From VBDM01 sp041493345 (GTDB lineage Bacteria; Pseudomonadota; Gammaproteobacteria; Burkholderiales; SG8-39): a stretch of 27,530 bases of DNA. The notes beneath the pieces are model-generated. The model searched no databases and had not been told where the DNA came from. It saw only the letters and a program-made list of their open reading frames with translations. The translations under genes and the position numbers were made by a program. The DNA lies in the NCBI GenBank assembly GCA_041493345.1, contig JBGPYQ010000017.1:1-27530 (forward strand), read 5' to 3'. This document shows positions 21,581 through 27,530 of the stretch, piece by piece; position 1 is the stretch's first letter; every line of letters begins with the position of its first letter.

Positions 21581-22171
21581 TTACTCTTCCAGGTAGGCGA
21601 GGACCTGCTTGGCGTTCGGCAGCGTCTTCGCGATCGCCCTGACCTCGATCAGGTCGTTTTCGTCGACCGACTTCCACGCTGCGTCGTGGCTTTTAGCGGT
21701 GAGCCGCACGAAGCTGAGCCGACCATTGGTCCTGATGGAGGCGTCGAGACACTCGCGCTGCGAGGCGCTGAGAAGTTCAAGATTGGCTGGCCGCAAGGGT
21801 TGCACGCGGCTGCGGCCCTCGACCTTCAGCGACTGGCCGACCAGCTTATAGAATTCGGCGGGAATCAACGGCTCCTGACGTCCCGCCGCGGCCTTCAGAA
21901 GGTTGTAGATCGAGCTCGGCACGGGGCCGTGCCGCATGGCCACATAGTTGTCGCCGGACAGCAAGCTGCCGTAGCGCGACAGGTGCTCCCGGTCGGCGAA
22001 ATACACCACCTTGGAAACCGAATGCAGCGTCGGGTAGCGCAACTGGTTGGCGACATACAAAACCAATTCGAGCGCGCGCTCGGGATCGAAACGAATGGGG
22101 ACGACAGCCATGGGGAGGTTCGTATTGTATGGGCCGCGTGCGAAGACCTCAAGGGGCGCGACCCATCGCAT
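21581..22171 (-). CDS. Panacea-domain (DUF4065/SocA-like) protein
   Basis: Panacea domains occur in diverse antitoxins and in proteolysis-adaptor-like proteins. The core here reads IRFDPERALELVLYVANQLR, VSKVVYFADREHLSRYGSLL, GDNYVAMRHGPVPSSIYNLL and, near the end, DLIEVRAIAKTLPNAKQVLAYLEE. The ATG at 22171 gives 196 residues, has AGAGGAAGG upstream and is 14 bases after the higA stop, implying one operon. A second ATG at 22111 fits the family's N-terminus better and lies just after a promoter-like sequence. No intact toxin gene is adjacent, so its partner is missing or encoded elsewhere. Confidence 0.87.
   Translation of the reverse strand: MRWVAPLEVFARGPYNTNLPMAVVPIRFDPERALELVLYVANQLRYPTLHSVSKVVYFADREHLSRYGSLLSGDNYVAMRHGPVPSSIYNLLKAAAGRQEPLIPAEFYKLVGQSLKVEGRSRVQPLRPANLELLSASQRECLDASIRTNGRLSFVRLTAKSHDAAWKSVDENDLIEVRAIAKTLPNAKQVLAYLEE
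22124..22152 (-). promoter_or_regulatory. Possible internal promoter for the short Panacea form
   Basis: On the minus strand TTGAGG (22152-22147) and TACAAT (22129-22124) are exactly 17 bp apart. The -10 lies only 12 bp before the ATG at 22111, so a transcript from here would have a leader of about five bases. Confidence 0.4.
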
Positions 22172-22185
22172 GAGAGCCTTCCTCT

Positions 22186-22488
22186 TCAGGCGGCCTTCAG
22201 CACCTCGACCTCGCGGTCGAGCTTGCCGGCGATGGCGTCCTTCGCCACTTCCAAGTCGTAGTGCGACTGCAGGTTCATCCAGAACTGCGCCTCCATGCCG
22301 AAAAACTTACCGAGCCGCAGCGCCGTGTCCGCGGTAATCGAGCGTTTGCCCTGCACGATCTCGTTGATGCGCCGCGGCGGCACGGCGATGCCCTTGGCGA
22401 GACGGTACTGGCTGATCTCCATTCCCTTGAGAAAGTCCTCGGCAAGAACCACGCCGGGATGCACTGGATCGAATTTGCGTTTGGCCAT
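22186..22488 (-). CDS. higA: HigA-family antitoxin (XRE-type HTH)
   Basis: HigA neutralises the HigB mRNA interferase and represses its own operon. The 100-residue protein starts MAKRKFDPVHPGVVLAEDFL and has an XRE helix-turn-helix (about 26-52: SQYRLAKGIAVPPRRINEIV, GKRSIT). The usual LRLGKFFGMEAQFWMNLQ and acidic-basic C-terminal helix follow. AAGGAGAACGAC is a strong ribosome-binding site for the ATG at 22488; longer in-frame starts overlap higB. It lies 11 bases after the higB stop, the normal higBA order. The toxin upstream is internally deleted, so this is an orphan antitoxin that may still act as a repressor. Confidence 0.93.
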   Translation of the reverse strand: MAKRKFDPVHPGVVLAEDFLKGMEISQYRLAKGIAVPPRRINEIVQGKRSITADTALRLGKFFGMEAQFWMNLQSHYDLEVAKDAIAGKLDREVEVLKAA

Positions 22489-22499
22489 GTCGTTCTCCT

Positions 22500-22643
22500 T
22501 CAGTGATAGTCCGCGATCTCGACGTCGTAGGTGTCGCCGTCCTGTTTGCGCCACGCCACCGGGTGCAGCGCGGGCGCCAGCCGGCGCACGTACTCGCGGG
22601 CGAACACACGGGTGGTGTCCTTGTCCGCGAAGGACTTGATCAT
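22500..22643 (-). pseudogene. higB: HigB/RelE-type toxin with in-frame internal deletion
   Basis: The frame reads MIKSFADKDTTRVFAREYVR, then RLAPALHPVA, then WRKQDGDTYDVEIADYH and stop, 47 residues in all. The first 30 residues are the normal HigB N-terminus. The last 17 are the normal C-terminus (W-R-x-x-D-G-D-x-Y-x-V-E-I-x-D-Y-H). A typical HigB is about 92 residues, so some 45 residues are missing from the middle. That central part normally contains the segment like LDDLRVPPGNRLEALKG with much of the sheet and active site. The deletion keeps the frame, so a small product could be made, but it should not be an active RNase. It is too short for standard gene finders. Confidence 0.85.
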
Positions 22644-22678
22644 CGGCCGATAATAACGCTTCCCGTTATTATCGGCAA
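22644..22678 (-). promoter_or_regulatory. higBA promoter and HigA operator palindrome
   Basis: GCCGATAATAACG (22646-22658) and CGTTATTATCGGC (22664-22676) are perfect 13-bp inverted arms around five bases. On the minus strand TTGCCG (22678-22673) and TATTAT (22655-22650) are 17 bp apart and lie inside the arms, so a bound repressor would cover both promoter boxes. The -10 ends only six bases before the higB ATG, so the transcript should be essentially leaderless. This is the expected layout of an autoregulated toxin-antitoxin operon. Confidence 0.8.
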
Positions 22679-22682
22679 GCGT

Positions 22683-22726
22683 TCACAAATCCTAGGCATT
22701 TATTTTTAAATGCCGATGTTTTGTGA
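22683..22726. repeat. AT-rich bipartite inverted repeat between metC-like gene and higBA
   Basis: An inner 8-bp stem, GGCATTTA/TAAATGCC (22695-22702 and 22707-22714), has a TTTT loop. It is flanked by five-base unpaired spacers and then an outer 7-bp stem, TCACAAA/TTTGTGA (22683-22689 and 22720-22726). It begins eight bases after the stop of the minus-strand lyase gene, so it may end that transcript. It is notably AT-rich for this DNA. Confidence 0.6.
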
Positions 22727-22734
22727 CAACCCTC

Positions 22735-23910
22735 TCACGAAGCGCGCAGCCGCTTGAATCCCGCCTCGAGGTCGGTGATGAGATCGTCCACGTTTTCCAA
22801 TCCGGCGTGGATGCGGAAGCACGGTCCCTTGTGCGGCCATTTCGTCGCGGTCCGTGCTTCGGCGGGATGGTACGGCACGATCAGGCTCTCGAACCCGCCC
22901 CAGGACGCGCCGATGCCGTAGAGCTCGAGGCCGTCGATCAGCGCCGCCAGCGCCTTCTCGGTGACGCCCGCCTTCAGCACCACGCCGAAGAGGCCGCTCG
23001 CGCCGAGGAAATCGCGCTTCCACAGGGCGTGGCCGGGGTTCGCGGGCAGCGCCGGATGCAGCACGCGCTCGACCTCGGGCTGGCGCGAAATCCATTCGGC
23101 CAGCGCGACCCCGGCCTGCCAGTGCTGCTTCAGCCGCACCGCCAGCGTGCGCAAGCCGCGCTGCGCAAGATAAACGTCGTCCGGCCCCGCCGTCTGGCCG
23201 AGCTCGTAGGTCGTGCTGCGAAGCTTCGGCCAGGCTTCCTTCGTGCAGGTGATCGTGCCGAGCATCGCGTCGGAATGCCCGACGATGTACTTGGTCGCGG
23301 CCTGTACCGATACATCCACCCCGTGCGCGAACGGCTTGAAATAAAGCGGCGTGCCCCAGGTGTTGTCCATGATCACCGTGATGCCGCGGCGGCGCGCGGC
23401 CTCGGCGATCGCCGGCACGTCCTGCACTTCGAAAGTGAGCGAGCCGGGCGATTCGAGATAGATCACGCGCGTCTCGGGCCGGATCAGCGGCTCGATGCCC
23501 TTGCCGACGAGCGGATCGAAAAAAGTCGTGCTCACGCCGAAGCGCTTGAGAATGCCCTTCGCGAGGTTGCGCGTCGGCCCGTAGACGCTGTCGCTCATGA
23601 GGACGTGATCGCCCGTCGCGAGAAACGCGAGCAGGGCGCCCGAGCAGGCGGCGAGCCCGGAAGGGTAGACGACGCAGCGATGCCCGCCCTCGAGCGCGGC
23701 GATCGCCTCCTGCAGCGACTCGGTCGTCGGCGTGCCGAAGCGCCCGTAATACGTGCCCGGCGCCTCCTGCAGCCAGTCCTTGCGCTTGCGCTGATACTCC
23801 TCCACGGTTTTCGACAGGATCGTCGAGGCGTGGAAAACGGGCGGATTCACCGCGCCCTGAAATCTTTCGGGGTGGAGTCCCGAGTGAACGGCCTTGGTTT
23901 CATCGCGCAT
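22735..23910 (-). CDS. metC: Cystathionine beta-lyase-like PLP enzyme (Cys/Met metabolism)
   Basis: This PLP-dependent enzyme of the gamma-family most likely splits cystathionine to homocysteine, pyruvate and ammonia in the cytoplasm. The 391-residue length is typical. Key segments are TYYGRFGTPTTESLQEAIAA (the Tyr-x-Arg cofactor contact), VYPSGLAACSGALLAFLATGD, IYLESPGSLTFEVQDVPAIA, MDNTWGTPLYFKPFAHGVDV (PLP-pairing Asp182) and SVQAATKYIVGHSDAMLG with the Schiff-base Lys207. The region around WGGFESLIVPY and the SPGSLTFEVQD wording point to the MetC branch. It is divergent from the MATE gene. A methyltransferase of methionine metabolism lies 4 kb away, but with the islet in between. Confidence 0.92.
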   Translation of the reverse strand: MRDETKAVHSGLHPERFQGAVNPPVFHASTILSKTVEEYQRKRKDWLQEAPGTYYGRFGTPTTESLQEAIAALEGGHRCVVYPSGLAACSGALLAFLATGDHVLMSDSVYGPTRNLAKGILKRFGVSTTFFDPLVGKGIEPLIRPETRVIYLESPGSLTFEVQDVPAIAEAARRRGITVIMDNTWGTPLYFKPFAHGVDVSVQAATKYIVGHSDAMLGTITCTKEAWPKLRSTTYELGQTAGPDDVYLAQRGLRTLAVRLKQHWQAGVALAEWISRQPEVERVLHPALPANPGHALWKRDFLGASGLFGVVLKAGVTEKALAALIDGLELYGIGASWGGFESLIVPYHPAEARTATKWPHKGPCFRIHAGLENVDDLITDLEAGFKRLRAS

Positions 23911-23996
23911 GCTGGATCCTTCCCTGTGATTGGCGGCAGGCTTTATTTTGACAGCAAGACGGCTTCGGGCGAGGCGCTACCGTAAAATACGCGCTT

Positions 23997-25412
23997 TTGC
24001 CGGCCTGCCCGGCAAAGCGTCCCGCCTTGCCTGCAACCTTTCCCCGCATTGCCCGATCGATCGGCCGGCTCGCCTGGCCGGTGCTGATCGCGCAGCTCGC
24101 AGCGATCGCGAGCGGCGTGCTCGACACCATCATGGCGGGCCGCTACAGCGCGGTGGACCTCGCGGCGGTGGGCATCGGCACCAGCGTCTACTTCAGCGTC
24201 TTCATCGGCCTGCTCGGCGTGGTGCAGGCGCTCTCCCCGATCGCCGGGCAACTCTACGGAGCCAGGCAGGACGCGAGGATCGGCGAGGAGACGAGGCAGA
24301 CCGCGTGGCTCGCCCTCGGCATCACCGTGCCCGGTGTGCTGCTGCTTGCTTTTCCGGACATGTTCCTGCGGCTCCTGGACGCGCCGGCGGAAGTCGTGTC
24401 GCGCACCCATGCATATCTCGCCGGCATCGCCTGGGCGCTGCCCGCGATGCTGCTGTTCCGAGTGTTCTTCGCGCTGACCACCGCGGTGTCGCGGCCGCGC
24501 GCGGTGATGCTGATCAATCTTTTTTATCTCGCGGTGAAGGTACCGCTCAACGCCTTGTTCATCTACGGCGTGCTCGGGGCGCCCGAGCTCGGTGGACCCG
24601 GCTGCGCGGTGGCGACGGCGATCGCGAGCTGGCTGATTTGCGTGATTGCCTGGGTCTATTGCGCGAAGCATCCTTTCTACGCGCAGTTCCAGATCTTCGC
24701 GCGCTGGTCCTGGCCCGACGCGCGGGCGATCTGGAACCATCTCAAGCTCGGCGTGCCGATGGGGCTCACGTTCTTCGTCGAGGTGACCGCCTTCACTTTC
24801 ATGGCGCTGTTCCTTGCGCGCCTGGGCGCCGCCACTTCGGCGGGCCACCAGATCGCGGCCAACGTTTCGGCGGTCGTATACATGTTCGGGCTCGCCGTGG
24901 GCAACGCCACCGGCGTGCTGACCGCGCAAGCGGTCGGCGCGGGCGCGCGGCGCGAGGCACGGCATACCGGCCTCACGGGCCTGGGCATCATGTTCGCCAT
25001 TTCCGCCTGCGCCGGCGTAGCGATATTCTTCGGGGCCCCGGGGATCGTGTTCCTGTACACGCGCGACGCGGCCGTTCAGGCGATCGCCGTTCAGCTGCTC
25101 GCCTTCATCGCGTTCTATCAGCTCTTCGACACCGCCCAGGTGGTGATCGTGAATGCATTGCGCGGCTACAAGATCGCATTCATTCCCATGGTGGTGTACA
25201 CCGTCGCGCTCTGGGGGATGGGACTGGGCGGGGGCTGGGTCCTCGGGCTGACGCAGTCCGAATTTGCGAACGCGCTCGGCCTGGCCACGCCGATGGGCGC
25301 GGCGGGATTCTGGCTCGCGGCGGCGCTGAGCATCGCTGCGGCGGGCGCCATTCTGTTCGCCTATTTCCTGCACGTGAGCCGAAGCCGCGAGAGCGCAGCG
25401 GTTCAGGGCTGA
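23997..25412 (+). CDS. MATE-family multidrug/cation exporter (NorM-like)
   Basis: This inner-membrane exporter uses a Na+ or H+ gradient to expel cationic drugs or metabolites. The protein is about 471 residues with 12 hydrophobic helices in two homologous halves. Typical segments include LAWPVLIAQLAAIASGVLDT, VVQALSPIAGQLYGARQD, a central LKLGVPMGLTFFVEVTAFTF, and SAGHQIAANVSAVVYMFGLA with GNATGVLTAQAVGAG in the second half. No ATG is available before the first helix. The start is TTG at 23997 or TTG at 24027 (LPATFPRIARSIG), neither with a clear ribosome-binding site. The gene is divergent from the metC-like gene. The substrate is unknown. Confidence 0.93.
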   Translation: MPACPAKRPALPATFPRIARSIGRLAWPVLIAQLAAIASGVLDTIMAGRYSAVDLAAVGIGTSVYFSVFIGLLGVVQALSPIAGQLYGARQDARIGEETRQTAWLALGITVPGVLLLAFPDMFLRLLDAPAEVVSRTHAYLAGIAWALPAMLLFRVFFALTTAVSRPRAVMLINLFYLAVKVPLNALFIYGVLGAPELGGPGCAVATAIASWLICVIAWVYCAKHPFYAQFQIFARWSWPDARAIWNHLKLGVPMGLTFFVEVTAFTFMALFLARLGAATSAGHQIAANVSAVVYMFGLAVGNATGVLTAQAVGAGARREARHTGLTGLGIMFAISACAGVAIFFGAPGIVFLYTRDAAVQAIAVQLLAFIAFYQLFDTAQVVIVNALRGYKIAFIPMVVYTVALWGMGLGGGWVLGLTQSEFANALGLATPMGAAGFWLAAALSIAAAGAILFAYFLHVSRSRESAAVQG

Positions 25413-25489
25413 GCGCCCGCGTTGCGGGCCGCATGCCTTTACACTATATTCGGCTTCACTCCCTTCGCCCCGCAAGACAAGGAGGCCTC

Positions 25490-26458
25490 ATGTTCCGCCG
25501 CATCCTCGTCGTATTCGCGCTGCTCTTGCCGGCATTCAGTTGCGGGGCGCTGGCCCAGGCCTATCCGAACAAGCCGATCCGCCTCGTGGTCGGATTCACG
25601 CCGGGCGGCGTTTCCGACGTGCTCTCGCGCGCGATCAGCATGAGACTCTCGCAGGGTTTCGGGCAGCAGGTGGTGGTGGACAATCGCCCCGGCGCCGGAA
25701 CCACGATCGCGTCCGAGATCGTCGCCAAATCCGCGCCCGACGGCTACACGCTCTACTTCTGCGACGCCACCACGCATGCGATCAACGCCACCCTCTACAG
25801 CAAGCTGCCCTACGACAGCGTGGCCGATTTCACCTATATCAGCCTGGTGGCCTCGACGCCGCTGCTGCTCGTGGTCAACCCGGCGCTGCCGGCGAAATCG
25901 GTGCCCGAGCTGATTGCGCTGGCGAAATCAAAGGCCGGGCAGCTCAATTACGCATCCTCCGGCAACGGCACCATCGTGCATCTGGCGGGAGAGACCTTCA
26001 AGACCATGGCGGGCGTGGATCTTGTGCACGTGCCCTACAAGGGCAGCGCTCCCGCGGCGATCGCGGTGATCGCCGGCGACGTGGCATTTACTTTTTCGAC
26101 CATGCCCGCGGCGCTGCCGCACGTGAAAGGCGGCAGGCTGCGCGCGCTGGCGGTGACCACGCCGGCGCGCGTGGCCGCCGTGCAGGACATTCCCACCGTC
26201 GCCGAATCGGGGCTGCCCGCTTTCGACCTGACGCTCTACAGCGGCGTCATCGGCCCGGCGGGCATACCCAGGGAGATCGTCGAGCGCATCCACGGCGAGC
26301 TCGTCAGGGTCGTCAATCTGCCCGAAATCAGGGATTTCTTCGCGACCCAGGGGGCGACGCCGATGACGAGCAGCCCGGAACAATTCGCCACCCACATGCG
26401 CGCCGATATCGTCAAGCTCGGGCGGGCCGTGAAGGCTTCCGGGGCCAAGGCGGATTGA
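25490..26458 (+). CDS. Bug-family tripartite tricarboxylate transporter substrate-binding protein
   Basis: This is a periplasmic receptor of the TctC/Bug family, which expanded strongly in betaproteobacteria. The 322-residue precursor has a Sec signal peptide ending near GALAQ/AYP. The classic start YPNKPIRLVVGFTPGGVSDV follows, then GQQVVVDNRPGAGTTIASEI, KLPYDSVADFTYISLVAST, GQLNYASSGNGTIVHLAGE and VHVPYKGSAPA. GGAGG at 25481-25485 precedes the ATG. No TctA/TctB permease lies in the window, so it may feed a permease elsewhere or serve in sensing. It probably shares a transcript with the deacetylase-like gene, which begins 13 bases after it ends. Confidence 0.96.
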   Translation: MFRRILVVFALLLPAFSCGALAQAYPNKPIRLVVGFTPGGVSDVLSRAISMRLSQGFGQQVVVDNRPGAGTTIASEIVAKSAPDGYTLYFCDATTHAINATLYSKLPYDSVADFTYISLVASTPLLLVVNPALPAKSVPELIALAKSKAGQLNYASSGNGTIVHLAGETFKTMAGVDLVHVPYKGSAPAAIAVIAGDVAFTFSTMPAALPHVKGGRLRALAVTTPARVAAVQDIPTVAESGLPAFDLTLYSGVIGPAGIPREIVERIHGELVRVVNLPEIRDFFATQGATPMTSSPEQFATHMRADIVKLGRAVKASGAKAD

Positions 26459-26471
26459 GCAGCGGCTGCTC

Positions 26472-27380
26472 GTGGCGAAAACTTTTCTTCCGCGGCACTC
26501 CCGCTATGATTACGTCCCGATCACGGAGAGGAAGGATTATTCCTGGCCGGCAGGCAAACGCCTCGCGTTCTGCGTCACCACCAACATCGAGTGCTTCGCC
26601 TTCGGTGCGGGCCTGGGCCACGACAACGCCAAGTCGGGCGAACCGCAGACGCAGCGCAATTATTCCTGGCGCGACTACGGCAACCGCGTCGGCATCTGGC
26701 GCCTGTTCGACCTCGCCGACGAGCTGAAATTGCCGCTTGCGCACAATACCAACAGCCTGCTCTACGACTACGCGCCGCAGATTTTCACGCGCCTGCGCGC
26801 GCGCGGCGACGAGATCGTGGCTCACGGCCGCACCAATTCCGAGAACCTGCGCGCGATGTGGGAGCCCGACGAGGAGCGCCTCATCCGCGAGGTCACGGAG
26901 GCTTTTGCCCGCAACGAGAAAAAGCGCCCTACCGGCTGGATGGGCGCGGGCGCCTACGAGACGGCGGTCACGCCCGACCTGCTCAAGGAGGCCGGATACA
27001 CCTATCTGATGGACTGGCCCTGCGATGACCAGCCGATCTGGATGCGCACGCGCTCCGGACCGATCCTTTCGGTGCCCTACCCGGTCGAGGTCAACGACTC
27101 GCCGGTGATCGTGCACCGCAAGCACAGCGCGCGCGAGTTCTGCGACATGCTGGTCGACCAGTTCGACGAGATGATCGAGCAGTGCGCGAAGCATCCGCTC
27201 GTGTGCAACATCTCCGTTCATCCCTACGTGTTCGGCCAGCCGTTCCGGCTGCGTCCGCTGCGAGTTGCGCTCAAGCACTGTGTCGAGCACAAGCACAGGG
27301 ACCAGGTGTGGTGGACGCGCCCCGGGGACATTGCGGAATTCTGCCGATCGCTTGCGCCTGGAATCATTCCGGGAAGCTGA
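26472..27380 (+). CDS. Polysaccharide deacetylase/PuuE-allantoinase-like protein
   Basis: The 302-residue protein has the NodB-like (beta/alpha) barrel of carbohydrate esterase family 4 and its PuuE-like branch. Landmarks are RLAFCVTTNIECFAFGAGLG, RVGIWRLFDLADELKLPLAH, RGDEIVAHGRTNSENL, PTGWMGAGAYETAVTPDLLKEAGYTYLMDWPCDDQP and CNISVHPYVFGQPFR. The classical catalytic Asp-Asp pair and His-x-x-x-His metal site are not present in standard form. Glu40 sits where the Asp is expected, and His118 is followed by Asn122, as in divergent cyclic-amide or amidohydrolase-like members. There is no signal peptide, so it acts in the cytoplasm. The start is GTG at 26472, 13 bases after the receptor gene. Its pairing with a Bug receptor suggests catabolism of an imported compound. 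Confidence 0.88.
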   Translation: MAKTFLPRHSRYDYVPITERKDYSWPAGKRLAFCVTTNIECFAFGAGLGHDNAKSGEPQTQRNYSWRDYGNRVGIWRLFDLADELKLPLAHNTNSLLYDYAPQIFTRLRARGDEIVAHGRTNSENLRAMWEPDEERLIREVTEAFARNEKKRPTGWMGAGAYETAVTPDLLKEAGYTYLMDWPCDDQPIWMRTRSGPILSVPYPVEVNDSPVIVHRKHSAREFCDMLVDQFDEMIEQCAKHPLVCNISVHPYVFGQPFRLRPLRVALKHCVEHKHRDQVWWTRPGDIAEFCRSLAPGIIPGS

Positions 27381-27451
27381 TCCGGATTCGCTGCGTCTTC
27401 ACACTGCCGTAATATCGCCCCTGCAGCATTACGATTGAACTGGAGACCTCC

Positions 27452-27530
27452 ATGCGTTCGAGAGCCCTTCACGCGATTGCCCTGAGTTTCATCGCGCTTC
27501 TTGCCGGCTGCGCGATGCTGCAGTCCGGCC
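27452..27530 (+). CDS. Lipoprotein, N-terminal part only
   Basis: Twenty-six codons are present before the right edge. They encode a lipoprotein signal peptide (MRSRALHAIALSFIALLAGC, lipobox Cys20) followed by AMLQSG. GGAG about seven bases before the ATG is a good ribosome-binding site. The mature protein cannot be identified from this part. Confidence 0.7.
   Translation, partial: MRSRALHAIALSFIALLAGCAMLQSG

Noticed and set aside
21468..21677. 69-codon minus-strand frame across the Panacea 3' end and the higA fragment
   Set aside because: It reads through both real frames in a third frame and has no recognisable sequence.
23948..23988. Consensus TTGACA at 23948-23953 with TAAAAT at 23983-23988 before the MATE gene
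   Set aside because: The spacing of 29 bp is too long for a sigma70 promoter, so I did not list it as one.
23943..25475. 510-codon minus-strand open frame opposite the MATE gene
   Set aside because: It is an antisense shadow rich in His, Arg and Glu. The plus strand shows all MATE features.
1..27530. CRISPR arrays, tRNA or rRNA genes, intact insertion sequences, prophage genes
   Set aside because: I looked for regularly spaced repeats, cloverleaf-like sequences, transposase motifs and phage structural genes and saw none. The only short repeats are those listed.

Overview
The window is a GC-rich chromosomal segment. It most resembles a betaproteobacterium of the Burkholderiales/Nitrosomonadales type, probably environmental. 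The evidence is the tsaD-plsY-folB neighbourhood, a Bug-type tripartite-tricarboxylate receptor, a TAXI-TRAP transporter, an Ogt-XerD pair and many short palindromic repeats between genes. I see no rRNA, tRNA, CRISPR array or intact insertion sequence. The assignment rests on gene content and recognised protein families, not on a database search.

Layout from left to right. (1) 1-351: the 5' part of an RND-efflux adaptor lipoprotein, cut by the left edge. (2) 483-3661: housekeeping genes tsaD, plsY, folB and xerD, then ogt. (3) 4163-8048: a TAXI-type TRAP system, with permease and receptor separated by about 0.9 kb holding a small membrane-protein gene and an ankyrin-repeat gene remnant. (4) 8204-11225: nadA, a dihaem cytochrome c and a PQQ-type soluble sugar dehydrogenase; the last two overlap and probably form an electron-transfer pair. 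(5) 11456-13576: a TonB-dependent outer-membrane receptor. (6) 13554-16635, minus strand: a tight cluster of a lipoprotein, a split UxaA/SuyAB-type lyase, a chalcone-isomerase-like periplasmic protein and a membrane-bound metal-dependent hydrolase. (7) 16746-19487, plus strand: a nicotinate-phosphoribosyltransferase-like protein, a core-MetE-like methyltransferase and an ABM-domain protein, with a palindromic repeat between the first two. (8) 19531-22680: an accessory islet with Fic, ORF6N, Panacea and HigA genes, all mixed with debris. (9) 22735-27380: a cystathionine beta-lyase-like enzyme, a MATE exporter, a Bug-type receptor and a polysaccharide-deacetylase/PuuE-like protein. (10) 27452-27530: the start of another lipoprotein.

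The islet at 19.5-22.7 kb is the most informative part. It holds an intact Fic protein with its own inhibitory motif, an ORF6N protein, and a Panacea-domain protein. Its HigA antitoxin has lost a functional toxin: the HigB partner survives only as a 47-codon in-frame internal deletion, although its promoter and a perfect 13-bp operator palindrome are intact. A second copy of the higA 3' end lies about 0.7 kb away beside a collapsed DNA-methyltransferase-like gene. This looks like a toxin-antitoxin/defence islet eroded by deletion and recombination, in which antitoxin-type genes outlived their toxins.

I found no convincing wholly new multi-gene system. The best candidates for follow-up are the orphan HigA/Panacea operon, the NAPRTase-like/core-MetE/ABM operon, the SuyAB-like operon and the repeat-expanded C-terminus of TsaD.
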